Positions 28,772 to 34,774 of a DNA stretch of 57,384 nucleotides are shown piece after piece. The notes beneath the pieces are model-generated. The model ran no database searches. It was given only the letters and a program-made list of their open reading frames with translations, and had not been told where the DNA came from. The number at the start of each line of letters is the position of its first letter. Position 1 is the stretch's first letter. This stretch comes from a virus: positions 1 through 57,384 of IMG/VR virus record IMGVR_UViG_3300049596_000539; one strand, given 5' to 3'. A program made the translations under genes and the position numbers.

Positions 28772-28921
28772 TTATTCGGATTCAAGCGGCTCGATTCGGA
28801 GCAATACCCTGTCATACGCATCACAGTTTCGGATGAACTCGGTAAGCTCGTTGAGTCCCTGTTTGAAAGTGGTTCGCACATACCCGTCTCGCGAGTAGGT
28901 GATAACGAATTTGTTGTTCAT
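28772..28921 (-). CDS. Small hypothetical protein, 49 aa (predicted leaderless)
   Basis: Starts MNNKFVITYSRDGYVRTTFK at ATG 28921 and ends LLRIEPLESE. The promoter geometry (TTGACT, 17 bp, GAGGAT, 6 bp, ATG) supports the start. Probably a small beta-alpha fold. No recognised family. Confidence 0.7.
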   Translation of the reverse strand: MNNKFVITYSRDGYVRTTFKQGLNELTEFIRNCDAYDRVLLRIEPLESE

Positions 28922-28927
28922 GTCCCA

Positions 28928-28956
28928 ATCCTCTCACTCTCTACGCGAAAAGTCAA
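28928..28956 (-). promoter_or_regulatory. TTGACT-N17-GAGGAT leaderless promoter
   Basis: Reverse strand: TTGACT at 28951-28956, 17-bp spacer, GAGGAT at 28928-28933, then 6 bases to the ATG (28921). Same boxes as at 10650. Confidence 0.7.
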
Positions 28957-28989
28957 GTGAGCAAAGCGAACGTGTGAGGCGTTAGCCGA

Positions 28990-29112
28990 TCAAGCCCTAC
29001 GCGAAAGATGTTCTAAGTGTTCTTGAAATCGTTTGGCCGCGTCAATCTGTGCCTGTTTTACAGCTAACAGGTAAATTGTCGCACCTGAATTCGTGCGGGT
29101 TAGCGTGAGCAT
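28990..29112 (-). CDS. Small hypothetical protein, 40 aa
   Basis: Starts MLTLTRTNSGATIYLLAVKQ at ATG 29112, overlapping the upstream TAA (TAATG), and ends HLSRRA. The C-terminal half is a charged helix (QIDAAKRFQEHLEHLSRR). Coupled to the remnant upstream. Unknown function. Confidence 0.55.
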   Translation of the reverse strand: MLTLTRTNSGATIYLLAVKQAQIDAAKRFQEHLEHLSRRA

Positions 29113-29180
29113 TAGACCAACACGTCTCGTCCGGCGTCGTCCTTGACGGAGTAGCCCTCATACGGCGGTTGAGGTACGCA
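29112..29180 (-). pseudogene. Start-less fragment related to the 64-aa gene
   Basis: An open frame of about 22 codons ending PPYEGYSVKDDAGRDVLV and a TAA. It has no start codon after the TGA that opens the frame. The segment matches YEGYAVQDDSGDPVLEP in the gene at 28033. It appears to be the 3' remnant of a second copy. Confidence 0.5.
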
Positions 29181-29184
29181 TCAG

Positions 29185-29436
29185 TCAAACCCGATACAGA
29201 TTGCCAGTATGTGTCATGGATTCAGGGTACGACCAGGAATGCTGCATCGCGGAACACGGCTCACCTTGCGGGTCTAGATCACCCTCGCATCGCATCCATG
29301 TATATTCGATGACTTTGCCCGCAAGCCCCGGATTCAGAAAGCCGTTGAAATGCGCGGTTTCTGACTCTGAGTAGTGGTGGGACACTAAGTGTCCGCAAGT
29401 GCATCGAGCGTAGGACCCATCACTTGCATCAGTCAT
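29185..29436 (-). CDS. Cysteine/histidine-rich protein, 83 aa
   Basis: An N-terminal CTCGHLVSHHYSE resembles a small zinc site; further Cys residues (C50, C61) lie in the middle. ATGA-coupled to the 81-aa gene. Possibly a small zinc-binding protein; role unknown. Confidence 0.65.
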   Translation of the reverse strand: MTDASDGSYARCTCGHLVSHHYSESETAHFNGFLNPGLAGKVIEYTWMRCEGDLDPQGEPCSAMQHSWSYPESMTHTGNLYRV

Positions 29437-29678
29437 ACGCCCGCCCTCGCAAACTCAACTTCCCGGACGTATTCGATATGCGTGCATCGCGGCCCGCAAT
29501 AGATGCCGTAGGCGTCACTGTGCGCCCCGCCAACGCCCGCGAGCGCGTGTGTAGCGCAATCCGGCGCGTCCATGCGAACGAAAGTGGCAGGTGACCCACA
29601 GACGTCACAGGGATAGGTGCTGAAGGCCCCCTCGCGAGCGGTCCAGCCCAACTCGATTAGATTGCTAAGAGTGCTCAT
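29433..29678 (-). CDS. Putative zinc-binding protein, 81 aa
   Basis: Contains YPCDVCGSPAT (CxxC) and DCATHA, then YCGPRCTH, giving a plausible zinc ribbon with four to six ligands. AGGTCGGGAGGCC precedes the start by segments. Function unknown; such proteins are common in early phage regions. Confidence 0.65.
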   Translation of the reverse strand: MSTLSNLIELGWTAREGAFSTYPCDVCGSPATFVRMDAPDCATHALAGVGGAHSDAYGIYCGPRCTHIEYVREVEFARAGV

Positions 29679-29714
29679 GATGGCCTCCCGACCTACCGGT
29701 GCGGGTTAGGGTTC

Positions 29715-29930
29715 TCATGCGAACGGCTCCCCCCTCTTCCAGATAACGCGCATCCCCTGGGGGTAGACGATAAGCCCGGCCTCTGCCGCATTCTCTAGGG
29801 CAATGGGTCGATAAGTCTTTTGCCAGTCTCGGCTAAGTTCCGCCCACTCCACTACAGTAGGTCCCTGTACCACGATGCGGTCGCCATCAGAGTTAATAAC
29901 GGTAGCGAATGTTTCGGTGTATTCGTTCAT
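29715..29930 (-). CDS. Hypothetical protein, 71 aa (predicted leaderless)
   Basis: Starts MNEYTETFATVINSDGDRIV. The ATG is 6 bases from a GAGAAT -10 box, with TTGACT 17 bases upstream. Mixed alpha/beta, with no recognised family. Confidence 0.7.
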   Translation of the reverse strand: MNEYTETFATVINSDGDRIVVQGPTVVEWAELSRDWQKTYRPIALENAAEAGLIVYPQGMRVIWKRGEPFA

Positions 29931-29936
29931 GTCTCT

Positions 29937-29965
29937 ATTCTCCTACGCGATGGTGTGTAAGTCAA
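29937..29965 (-). promoter_or_regulatory. TTGACT-N17-GAGAAT leaderless promoter
   Basis: Reverse strand: TTGACT at 29960-29965, 17-bp spacer, GAGAAT at 29937-29942, then GTCTCT-complement and the ATG (29930), 6 bases in all. Confidence 0.7.
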
Positions 29966-30014
29966 GCGGCGAGCGCTAATTGATAATGATTCTCAAGTAA
30001 AGACAAACGCAGAT

Positions 30015-30236
30015 TCAGTCATTAACCTCAGCATGCACCATCCACGCACCCAGCCCGGCAAGCGCCAGCACGAACGCGGTGCCCACAACGTGGACGTTGG
30101 TGGATGAGATAGCGGCGAGGTCCAGCACGACGTAGAGCGCAATGAGCCCTGCGAGCGTGAGAGCGGCGAACGCGATGGCCCCGGCGTACTGTACGGCGAG
30201 TCGCTGTACGCGGGTGAGGATGGCGGCGGTGTTCAT
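30015..30236 (-). CDS. Membrane protein, 73 aa
   Basis: Starts MNTAAILTRVQRLAVQYAG at ATG 30236, overlapping the upstream TAA (TAATG). Two membrane segments (about residues 16-40 and 48-68), with a short acidic tail (HAEVND). Coupled to another tiny membrane protein. Possibly modifies the host membrane early in infection; inferred. Confidence 0.7.
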   Translation of the reverse strand: MNTAAILTRVQRLAVQYAGAIAFAALTLAGLIALYVVLDLAAISSTNVHVVGTAFVLALAGLGAWMVHAEVND

Positions 30237-30337
30237 TAGATGCTCCAGTGAATAGCGGTGTGGATGAATGCGATGAGCAATGCCGATGCGAGAAGGGCAC
30301 ATGCGGTGTCGATCACGGGGCGACGGCGGGTCATCAT
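30236..30337 (-). CDS. Membrane micro-protein, 33 aa
   Basis: Starts MMTRRRPVIDTACALLASAL in an ATGA overlap with the 97-aa gene and ends in a TAATG overlap. Three arginines precede one membrane segment (about residues 9-28), giving a positive-inside single-pass topology. Too short for most gene callers, but coupled on both sides. Confidence 0.7.
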   Translation of the reverse strand: MMTRRRPVIDTACALLASALLIAFIHTAIHWSI

Positions 30338-30627
30338 GCACCCATCCGCATAGCGCGTGCAATGACGGTACGGATAACGGACACCGAGTCAGCACCGCGG
30401 AACATAGCACCTGCCTGCCCCCGCTTGCGCGTGTCGCCTACGGCTGTGGTGCCTAGGTAGTTGGGGAAGATGCTACGCGCGGTGTCCGTCAGGGGATTGA
30501 TGGTAACGGTGGCCCACGGCGTGCCGTTCTCGGTAGCGGTGAACGTGGTGCGAGTCTCGTGCGGCAATGCGGCCAACATCGTGGCGAATGCGGCGACTGA
30601 CTTAGCTTCAACCGTTTGCGTGTTCAT
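30334..30627 (-). CDS. Hypothetical protein, 97 aa (predicted leaderless)
   Basis: First leftward gene from the divergent control region. Its ATG is 6 bases from a CATACT -10 box with TTGACC 17 bases upstream. The sequence has a helical start (SVAAFATMLAALPHE) and a beta-rich middle (TTFTATENGTPWATVTI), with a basic C-terminus. Likely an early protein. No family. Confidence 0.72.
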   Translation of the reverse strand: MNTQTVEAKSVAAFATMLAALPHETRTTFTATENGTPWATVTINPLTDTARSIFPNYLGTTAVGDTRKRGQAGAMFRGADSVSVIRTVIARAMRMGA

Positions 30628-30633
30628 GTCTCT

Positions 30634-30662
30634 AGTATGGCGCAGCTAGGGGGTAGGGTCAA
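30634..30662 (-). promoter_or_regulatory. TTGACC-N17-CATACT leaderless promoter
   Basis: Reverse strand: TTGACC at 30657-30662, 17-bp spacer, CATACT at 30634-30639, then 6 bases to the ATG (30627). Likely the leading leftward (early) promoter. Confidence 0.72.
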
Positions 30663-30866
30663 CCCTTTATTTCGTTTGTTACATGATCGTAACATAAGCA
30701 TGGGCCTAGCACACGCGGGGTGGGGTGTCAAGGGGGTTGCGCGGTGGATGTTTGTTGGGTAGGGCAACGAAAGGTCTCAGTTTCTCCCGAAGGGATACCC
30801 GTCTCCTGGGTCGCGGTCCCACCGTAGGCGCATCGAATCAACAAAGGTCCCACAGGTTGAAAACTC

Positions 30867-30875
30867 TGATAAACT
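30867..30875 (+). promoter_or_regulatory. Extended -10 motif, leaderless start of the HNH gene
   Basis: TGATAAACT followed by TGTAGT and then the ATG at 30882. With TAAACT as the -10 box, the start codon is 6 bases downstream, so translation would begin at the 5' end of the mRNA. Confidence 0.6.
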
Positions 30876-30881
30876 TGTAGT

Positions 30882-31721
30882 ATGAACCAAATTTTTTGTA
30901 ATTCACCCGAATGCCCCAACCCCGCCCGCGCTGGAGGTCTTTGCTCAAAGCACTACGAACAGGGTAGAAAGGGCTCGAAAGACCAAACCCGTAACGACAA
31001 CCCCTACCCGACCTGCGCCGTAAGTCACTGTGACGTTCTCGCTATAAGCCGGAAAGAAGGTGCTTTATGCGCCCCACATTTCCAAAAGAAGTACCGCGGA
31101 ATAGATCCCGAGACCTACTTACTCCCCGTGGATCACCCAGCCCGGTTTGCTAAGACTTGTGCGGAACCGGGGTGCCAGCGTAACGCGGTGACGAAAGGGG
31201 TTTGTGGGTACCATAGGAAACGTGCTCAGATGGGGAAGACCACCGTTGCCCATCCTGTCAAGGTTCGACCGCCGTGTTCCTTCGAGGGGTGCAATTCCCT
31301 CACCGAGACCGCGGGCTTGTGCCACAGTCATTACGAGCAACTTAGAACCCAGGGAGAACTTAAACCGCTCCGAGACTACGGTAAATACGTGGACGGTAAA
31401 CTCAGGTGCCCCGTACCGGGATGCCGCAAGCCACAGATGACCCGCGGGGTTTGTGACAGGCACTTTATAGCGATGTCAAAGTACGGCGTTACTCTTGAGG
31501 ACCTTATCCGAATTTGGGACGATCCGAAATGCAGTAACCCCGGCTGCACAAACACGACGAGACTTCATATGGACCATGACCACGAAACCGGAAAGTTTAG
31601 GGCTCTCCTGTGTTCGGGCTGCAATACGGGCCTCGGACATCTGAAGGAAGATCGCCAGCGCATTCTAGGGCTTGTTGCTTACTTGGATCTTTTCACGGAT
31701 AAAGAGGGGCTGATAAACTAG
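30882..31721 (+). CDS. HNH endonuclease with zinc-finger repeats
   Basis: A 279-aa protein. The first 200 residues hold five related modules of the form C-x3-5-C-x6-8-C-x2-H (CNSPECPNPARAGGLCSKHY, CAEPGCQRNAVTKGVCGYH, CSFEGCNSLTETAGLCHSHY and others), probably a string of zinc fingers. The C-terminus has LHMDHDHETGKFRALLCSGCNTGLG, the endonuclease VII-type HNH core. The repeat array is unusual for this family and may provide long-site DNA recognition. It is probably a mobile endonuclease and is the first gene of the rightward block. Confidence 0.87.
   Translation: MNQIFCNSPECPNPARAGGLCSKHYEQGRKGSKDQTRNDNPYPTCAVSHCDVLAISRKEGALCAPHFQKKYRGIDPETYLLPVDHPARFAKTCAEPGCQRNAVTKGVCGYHRKRAQMGKTTVAHPVKVRPPCSFEGCNSLTETAGLCHSHYEQLRTQGELKPLRDYGKYVDGKLRCPVPGCRKPQMTRGVCDRHFIAMSKYGVTLEDLIRIWDDPKCSNPGCTNTTRLHMDHDHETGKFRALLCSGCNTGLGHLKEDRQRILGLVAYLDLFTDKEGLIN
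31711..31719 (+). promoter_or_regulatory. Extended -10 motif inside the end of the HNH gene
   Basis: TGATAAACT lies in the last codons of the HNH gene (GLIN stop) and 9 bases before the next ATG. Confidence 0.5.
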
Positions 31722-31728
31722 AAAGGCA

Positions 31729-32166
31729 ATGAGGAAAAGACAGAAACGCGAGCCGACCCGGGATAACCCCCCGATCATTGTGCCGCGGTTTTTGCTGACT
31801 GCCAAGTACCTGTTGCTTGCCGTCCTCGGTCTTTCCGTCTTTATCGCTACGTCCCCTTCGCTGAACCTGACCGGCGGGGATTACCTCTCCCCTATTTGGG
31901 GCGCGTTGATGGTGATTGCGTCTTTGGTCGCGGCTGTTGGGTCGGTGTCGATTGAGACGGAGGCGCTGGAGCGGTGGAGTAGTTCAGCGGTTGTTATCCT
32001 GTTGATCGTTTATGCGTTCTCCCCCGTTGCTATTATCCTCACGACGGGCGATGCTGACCGGTTGGCGTATTCTGTTACGGCGCTGGCGTTAACGGGGGTT
32101 CCGAGTGCTCGGGCGTGGTATTTGCTGCGTCGTACGGGTTTGAAAATGTCTAGCGAGGTCAAGTGA
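31729..32166 (+). CDS. Multi-pass membrane protein, 145 aa
   Basis: A basic N-terminus (MRKRQKREPTRDN) is followed by four hydrophobic segments (about residues 22-42, 52-75, 85-106 and 112-132). The C-terminus is basic. No channel or enzyme motif is recognisable. It is encoded just before another membrane protein and far from the lysis genes, so a holin role is unlikely. A function in membrane remodelling or exclusion is inference. Confidence 0.72.
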   Translation: MRKRQKREPTRDNPPIIVPRFLLTAKYLLLAVLGLSVFIATSPSLNLTGGDYLSPIWGALMVIASLVAAVGSVSIETEALERWSSSAVVILLIVYAFSPVAIILTTGDADRLAYSVTALALTGVPSARAWYLLRRTGLKMSSEVK

Positions 32167-32595
32167 ATGACGGGCGAGGAAATCCGCGGGTGGGCGGCGA
32201 TTGTACTGGGAGCGATTGCCACTCTAGGTGTTGCGTGGATTGCGGCTCGTGCTGCGTGGAAGAACTCAAGGAAATCCACTGAAGAACAAGCGGCCATGCG
32301 CCGGGAGCCGTCCTGGACTGAGTTGGTAGGGGAGAACCGCTCGCTGAGGAAAGACTTGACGGATCTGTCGAAAGAGTTTGATAGTTATAAGAAGCACACC
32401 GACGAGGCTATTGACAAGCTGGAAGACAACAACCGCGTCACCGCCCGCCGGGAAGTGCTTTTGTATTGGTATACCCGCACGCTTCGCGATCACGTCACCG
32501 GAGGGTTCCCACCCCCGCCTCCTGAGCCTCCCGTGGAACTTTCTGACTGGTTTGACCGGTTTGAAGAGACCGCGCCTTCGGGACTGTTTCGTTAG
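32167..32595 (+). CDS. Membrane-anchored coiled-coil protein, 142 aa
   Basis: One N-terminal membrane segment (about residues 8-30, IVLGAIATLGVAWIAARAAW) is followed by a charged coiled coil (about 45-95, ENRSLRKDLTDLSKEFDSYK and on). Next comes a proline stretch (GFPPPPPEPP) and an acidic aromatic end (WFDRFEE). The start is immediately after the previous stop. Topology resembles small bitopic accessory lysis or exclusion proteins, but no family is recognised. Confidence 0.7.
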   Translation: MTGEEIRGWAAIVLGAIATLGVAWIAARAAWKNSRKSTEEQAAMRREPSWTELVGENRSLRKDLTDLSKEFDSYKKHTDEAIDKLEDNNRVTARREVLLYWYTRTLRDHVTGGFPPPPPEPPVELSDWFDRFEETAPSGLFR

Positions 32596-32607
32596 CCCTC
32601 TTTCACT

Positions 32608-32636
32608 TTGACTCCCAGTCAATTCACAGCATAATT
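32608..32636 (+). promoter_or_regulatory. TTGACT palindrome and rightward promoter
   Basis: TTGACTCCCAGTCAA (32608-32622) is a perfect inverted repeat whose left arm is a -35 box; ATAATT lies 17 bases later (32631-32636). An operator over the -35 box is possible. Confidence 0.5.
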
Positions 32637-32669
32637 TCCCGCCTCACAGGCTAATTCGCTCTTTTCCCG

Positions 32670-32678
32670 TGATAGATT
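32670..32678 (+). promoter_or_regulatory. Extended -10-like motif before the DUF3310 gene
   Basis: TGATAGATT, two mismatches to TGATAAACT, followed by GTAAGGGAGGAGAGG before the GTG start at 32703. Confidence 0.4.
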
Positions 32679-32702
32679 GTAAGGGAGGAGAGGGGATTTA
32701 TC

Positions 32703-33119
32703 GTGGAAGATCGCAAGTTTCAGGTCGGGGATATTGTTCAGAGAACGTCGCAGTTTTCCCCCAGTTATCGAGTTGGAACTAAGCCTTTCGAGGTTCGAGA
32801 GATACGGGTTCCCGCCGGCGTAAACGAGGATTACATCATTGATGTCTACGGTCAGGAGCATTGGCCTGGGATGCTTACCTTAGTTAAAACCGCTGAGCCC
32901 GACACTAACGCAGTATCACCCGCCCACTACAGGTTCGGAGACGCCCAGGTCATTGATATCACCCGCCACCTGGACTTCCTTTCTGGATCGGCAATCAAGT
33001 ACATTGCGCGGGCAGGTCGCAAGGGAGACCGTTTGACCGATTTGAAAAAGGCTCGTCAGTTCGTTGATTGGTTGATCGAGGATGCAGAGAAGGCGAACCG
33101 AAATGGTAGCGATGCCTGA
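32703..33119 (+). CDS. DUF3310 domain protein
   Basis: A 138-aa protein. The N-terminal 60 residues look like a small SH3-like barrel (VGDIVQRTSQFSPSYRVGT, PGMLTLV). The C-terminal segment VSPAHYRFG ... VIDITRHLDFLSGSAIKYIARAGRKG ... DLKKARQFVDWLIE matches DUF3310, a domain widespread in phages and sometimes called SaV-like or nucleotide-kinase-associated, of unproven activity. GTG start with GGGAGGAGAGG upstream. Confidence 0.82.
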   Translation: MEDRKFQVGDIVQRTSQFSPSYRVGTKPFEVREIRVPAGVNEDYIIDVYGQEHWPGMLTLVKTAEPDTNAVSPAHYRFGDAQVIDITRHLDFLSGSAIKYIARAGRKGDRLTDLKKARQFVDWLIEDAEKANRNGSDA

Positions 33120-33321
33120 CCGACACATTACGATCAAGGTTGACGAAGAGGCTCTTAAGGCGCAGATTGACGCGGTTATTGAAGAGGCGCTGAAGGAGGC
33201 GAGTCTGAAGTTGCGGTGGGCTGCTGATGCTCTTGATACTAAGTTCTATGATGAGCAGGTCAAGGCTCATGACGAGTGGATAAAGTCTGAGGTGGAGCGA
33301 CGGCTGAAGGAGCGCGAATGA
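33103..33321 (+). CDS. Coiled-coil hypothetical protein, 72 aa
   Basis: The start is probably ATG 33103 (MVAMPDRHITIKVDEEALK) or ATG 33112. The product is a beta strand followed by long charged helices (AQIDAVIEEALKEASLKL; HDEWIKSEVERRLKERE). It overlaps the DUF3310 gene by 17 bases and the next gene by four (ATGA). Unknown function. Confidence 0.65.
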   Translation: MVAMPDRHITIKVDEEALKAQIDAVIEEALKEASLKLRWAADALDTKFYDEQVKAHDEWIKSEVERRLKERE

Positions 33322-33458
33322 CGCAGACAACCTTCGTTACATGGCACGATGATCGCCCGTTCATTCATTTCGGCTCTCCCGCGGACGCAACGTATTGGGT
33401 GAAACCTGAAGAGAAGCCTAAGAAAAAGTCTAAGAAGCGAAAGAAGAAAAAGCGATGA
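33318..33458 (+). CDS. Lysine/arginine-tailed micro-protein, 46 aa
   Basis: Starts MTQTTFVTWHDDRPFIHFGS in an ATGA overlap and ends in another. The last 18 residues are almost all Lys and Arg (KPEEKPKKKSKKRKKKKR). A short folded head with a highly basic tail suggests binding to nucleic acid or to acidic surfaces. Unrecognised. Confidence 0.7.
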   Translation: MTQTTFVTWHDDRPFIHFGSPADATYWVKPEEKPKKKSKKRKKKKR

Positions 33459-33634
33459 CGCTCGAACAGGTAGAAAAAGCGATCTACGATTACTACCAGG
33501 GCATGACGAAGCAGATCAACCGCTTGTACCCCGATGATCCGGTCAGGGCACAGAGCATTCGGGTTAGGGAAGAGGGGCGGCTGGCTCAGTTGTGGAGCCT
33601 TTTCGATAGGATGATTTGGGAGAAGACGGCGTGA
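33455..33634 (+). CDS. Small hypothetical protein, 59 aa
   Basis: Starts MTLEQVEKAIYDYYQGMTKQ in an ATGA overlap and ends in a GTGA overlap. Entirely helical with aromatic residues. Unknown function. Confidence 0.68.
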   Translation: MTLEQVEKAIYDYYQGMTKQINRLYPDDPVRAQSIRVREEGRLAQLWSLFDRMIWEKTA

Positions 33635-33906
33635 ACAGCAACAGCTATATCGAGGTTTACCCCGTAGGTGTTCTTATGGACCTCAAGCACCGTAAGATCC
33701 AGAGATCCATCCGTTATCTCCATTACCAGTTCAAGGCTCGGAACTGGCGGGCGATTAAAAGTTCGTTTAACGGGTATCTTGCGGAGTGGCATTATCCGCC
33801 CGAGATGCGCCATTCCCGGTGCGGTCACGGATGGACCAAGCGACGCGCACTAAGGGACCTGGGGCGGCATATCGTGGAGAGTAATGTTGGAGGGGGTAAC
33901 CGATGA
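33631..33906 (+). CDS. Basic hypothetical protein, 91 aa
   Basis: Starts at GTG 33631 (MNSNSYIEVYPVGVLMDLK) with GGGAG 8 bases upstream; TTG 33616 is a weaker alternative. Rich in Arg, His and Trp (RHSRCGHGWTKRRALRDLGRH), with one Cys. It may bind nucleic acid. Coupled at both ends. No family. Confidence 0.68.
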   Translation: MNSNSYIEVYPVGVLMDLKHRKIQRSIRYLHYQFKARNWRAIKSSFNGYLAEWHYPPEMRHSRCGHGWTKRRALRDLGRHIVESNVGGGNR

Positions 33907-34112
33907 AAGAAGTAATTCAGCGTCTTCAAGAGGATCAGATTAAGCAATACCTGCTTTCCGAGATGGCGGCGGAGCAACTTGTTTCTCGGGAGCCTGGCGG
34001 GTTTGTTTACGTGGGAGAAAAGAACTCCTACTGGGTTGAACTGAAGTTGTTTAAGCGGGAGAGCGAGAAGGTTCGTTTGATGGAGCGAGACGAGGGGTTG
34101 GGGTACGACTGA
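33903..34112 (+). CDS. Hypothetical protein, 69 aa
   Basis: Starts in an ATGA overlap (MKEVIQRLQEDQIKQYLLSE). N-terminal helix, then a beta-like part (GGFVYVGEKNSYWVELKLF) and an acidic tail. Last gene before the terminator at 34169. Unknown function. Confidence 0.68.
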   Translation: MKEVIQRLQEDQIKQYLLSEMAAEQLVSREPGGFVYVGEKNSYWVELKLFKRESEKVRLMERDEGLGYD

Positions 34113-34168
34113 GAAATAAGCCCTACCCTGATAACCCGCAAAATATCAGTCCGAGCCCTCGTTCCTCC

Positions 34169-34187
34169 CCCCCGGAGCGGGGGTTTT
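34169..34187 (+). terminator. Rho-independent terminator before the packaging genes
   Basis: CCCCCG (34169-34174) pairs with CGGGGG (34178-34183) around GAG, followed by TTTT. It separates the small-gene run from the terminase operon. Confidence 0.75.
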
Positions 34188-34198
34188 CGGTTTCCCCC

Positions 34199-34206
34199 TG
34201 TAAACT
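34199..34206 (+). promoter_or_regulatory. -10 motif before small terminase
   Basis: TGTAAACT followed by AGAGAGCGGAGG and the GTG start at 34224. It has the TAAACT core of the late motif family, with TG directly adjacent. Confidence 0.5.
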
Positions 34207-34223
34207 AGAGAGCGGAGGTAATT

Positions 34224-34736
34224 GTGGCTGACGAGGTAGAAGTTGTAGAGGATGCTCGCGTTCAGCGTTACGTCCTGCGGTACATCGGCAAGAAGAGTGC
34301 GCGAGAGATGGCGTCCGAGCTTGGCGTTACCCCAGAGGAGATTCTGCGGGCGAAGCGAGAACTTATCGAGTTTGTAGATCCGCTAACCCTTCAACTCCAG
34401 AGACTACAACTCCTTACGAAACTCCAAGAGCTTGCGGATATGGCCTACGAAAAGGCCGCACAGATTAGTGATGAAAGAAATTTCTCAGGTGCAATAAATT
34501 CGAGCGTAGGTGCTATTAAGACGCTCCTGATCGAATACAACCGGGCCTCTGCGAAGGACGACGTTGCGGTCTCATCCCTGAATCAGTTGCGCGTTCGAGA
34601 GCTATTCAGCCTGATGGTCGAAGTTATCGAGGCCGGTGTTCGGGAAATATCTGACGAGCACGGACTGGACGAACAGGAACTCTACGGGGTGTTCAACCGG
34701 AACCTATCCGAAGCGGCGGCAAAGCGGGAGTCATAA
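34224..34736 (+). CDS. terS: Terminase small subunit
   Basis: A 170-aa protein at the head of the packaging genes. The N-terminal region has a helix-turn-helix (residues about 25-55, SAREMASELGVTPEEILRAKREL). A long helical middle and an acidic C-terminus (DEHGLDEQELYG) follow. Small terminases recognise the packaging site and recruit the large subunit. GTG start with GCGGAGG upstream. The gene is separated from the large subunit by an inserted GIY-YIG gene. Confidence 0.78.
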   Translation: MADEVEVVEDARVQRYVLRYIGKKSAREMASELGVTPEEILRAKRELIEFVDPLTLQLQRLQLLTKLQELADMAYEKAAQISDERNFSGAINSSVGAIKTLLIEYNRASAKDDVAVSSLNQLRVRELFSLMVEVIEAGVREISDEHGLDEQELYGVFNRNLSEAAAKRES

Positions 34737-34759
34737 CCTCCAGTACGAGCATGTACGTA

Positions 34760-34768
34760 TGATAAGCT
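34760..34768 (+). promoter_or_regulatory. Motif giving a leaderless GIY-YIG transcript
   Basis: TGATAAGCT followed by TGGATT and the ATG at 34775, so the -10 core TAAGCT is 6 bases from the start codon. No ribosome-binding site is present. Confidence 0.55.
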
Positions 34769-34774
34769 TGGATT

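Larger units (their letters stand above)
30628..30881. other. Divergent control region
   Basis: About 250 bases between the leftward and rightward blocks. It contains a leftward TTGACC-N17-CATACT promoter (30634-30662), a possible second leftward promoter TTGACA-N17-TAGGCC (30703-30731), an inverted repeat GTTAC-N6-GTAAC (30679-30694) that could bind a regulator, and the rightward TGATAAACT motif at 30867. No supported gene, although a 23-codon leftward frame starts at 30695 and ends in an ATGA overlap with the 97-aa gene. Confidence 0.6.

Noticed and set aside
30627-30695. 23-codon leftward frame starting at 30695, ending in an ATGA overlap with the 97-aa gene
   Set aside because: It covers the -35 and -10 boxes of a strong promoter and its product is low-complexity; mentioned only as a possibility in the control region.
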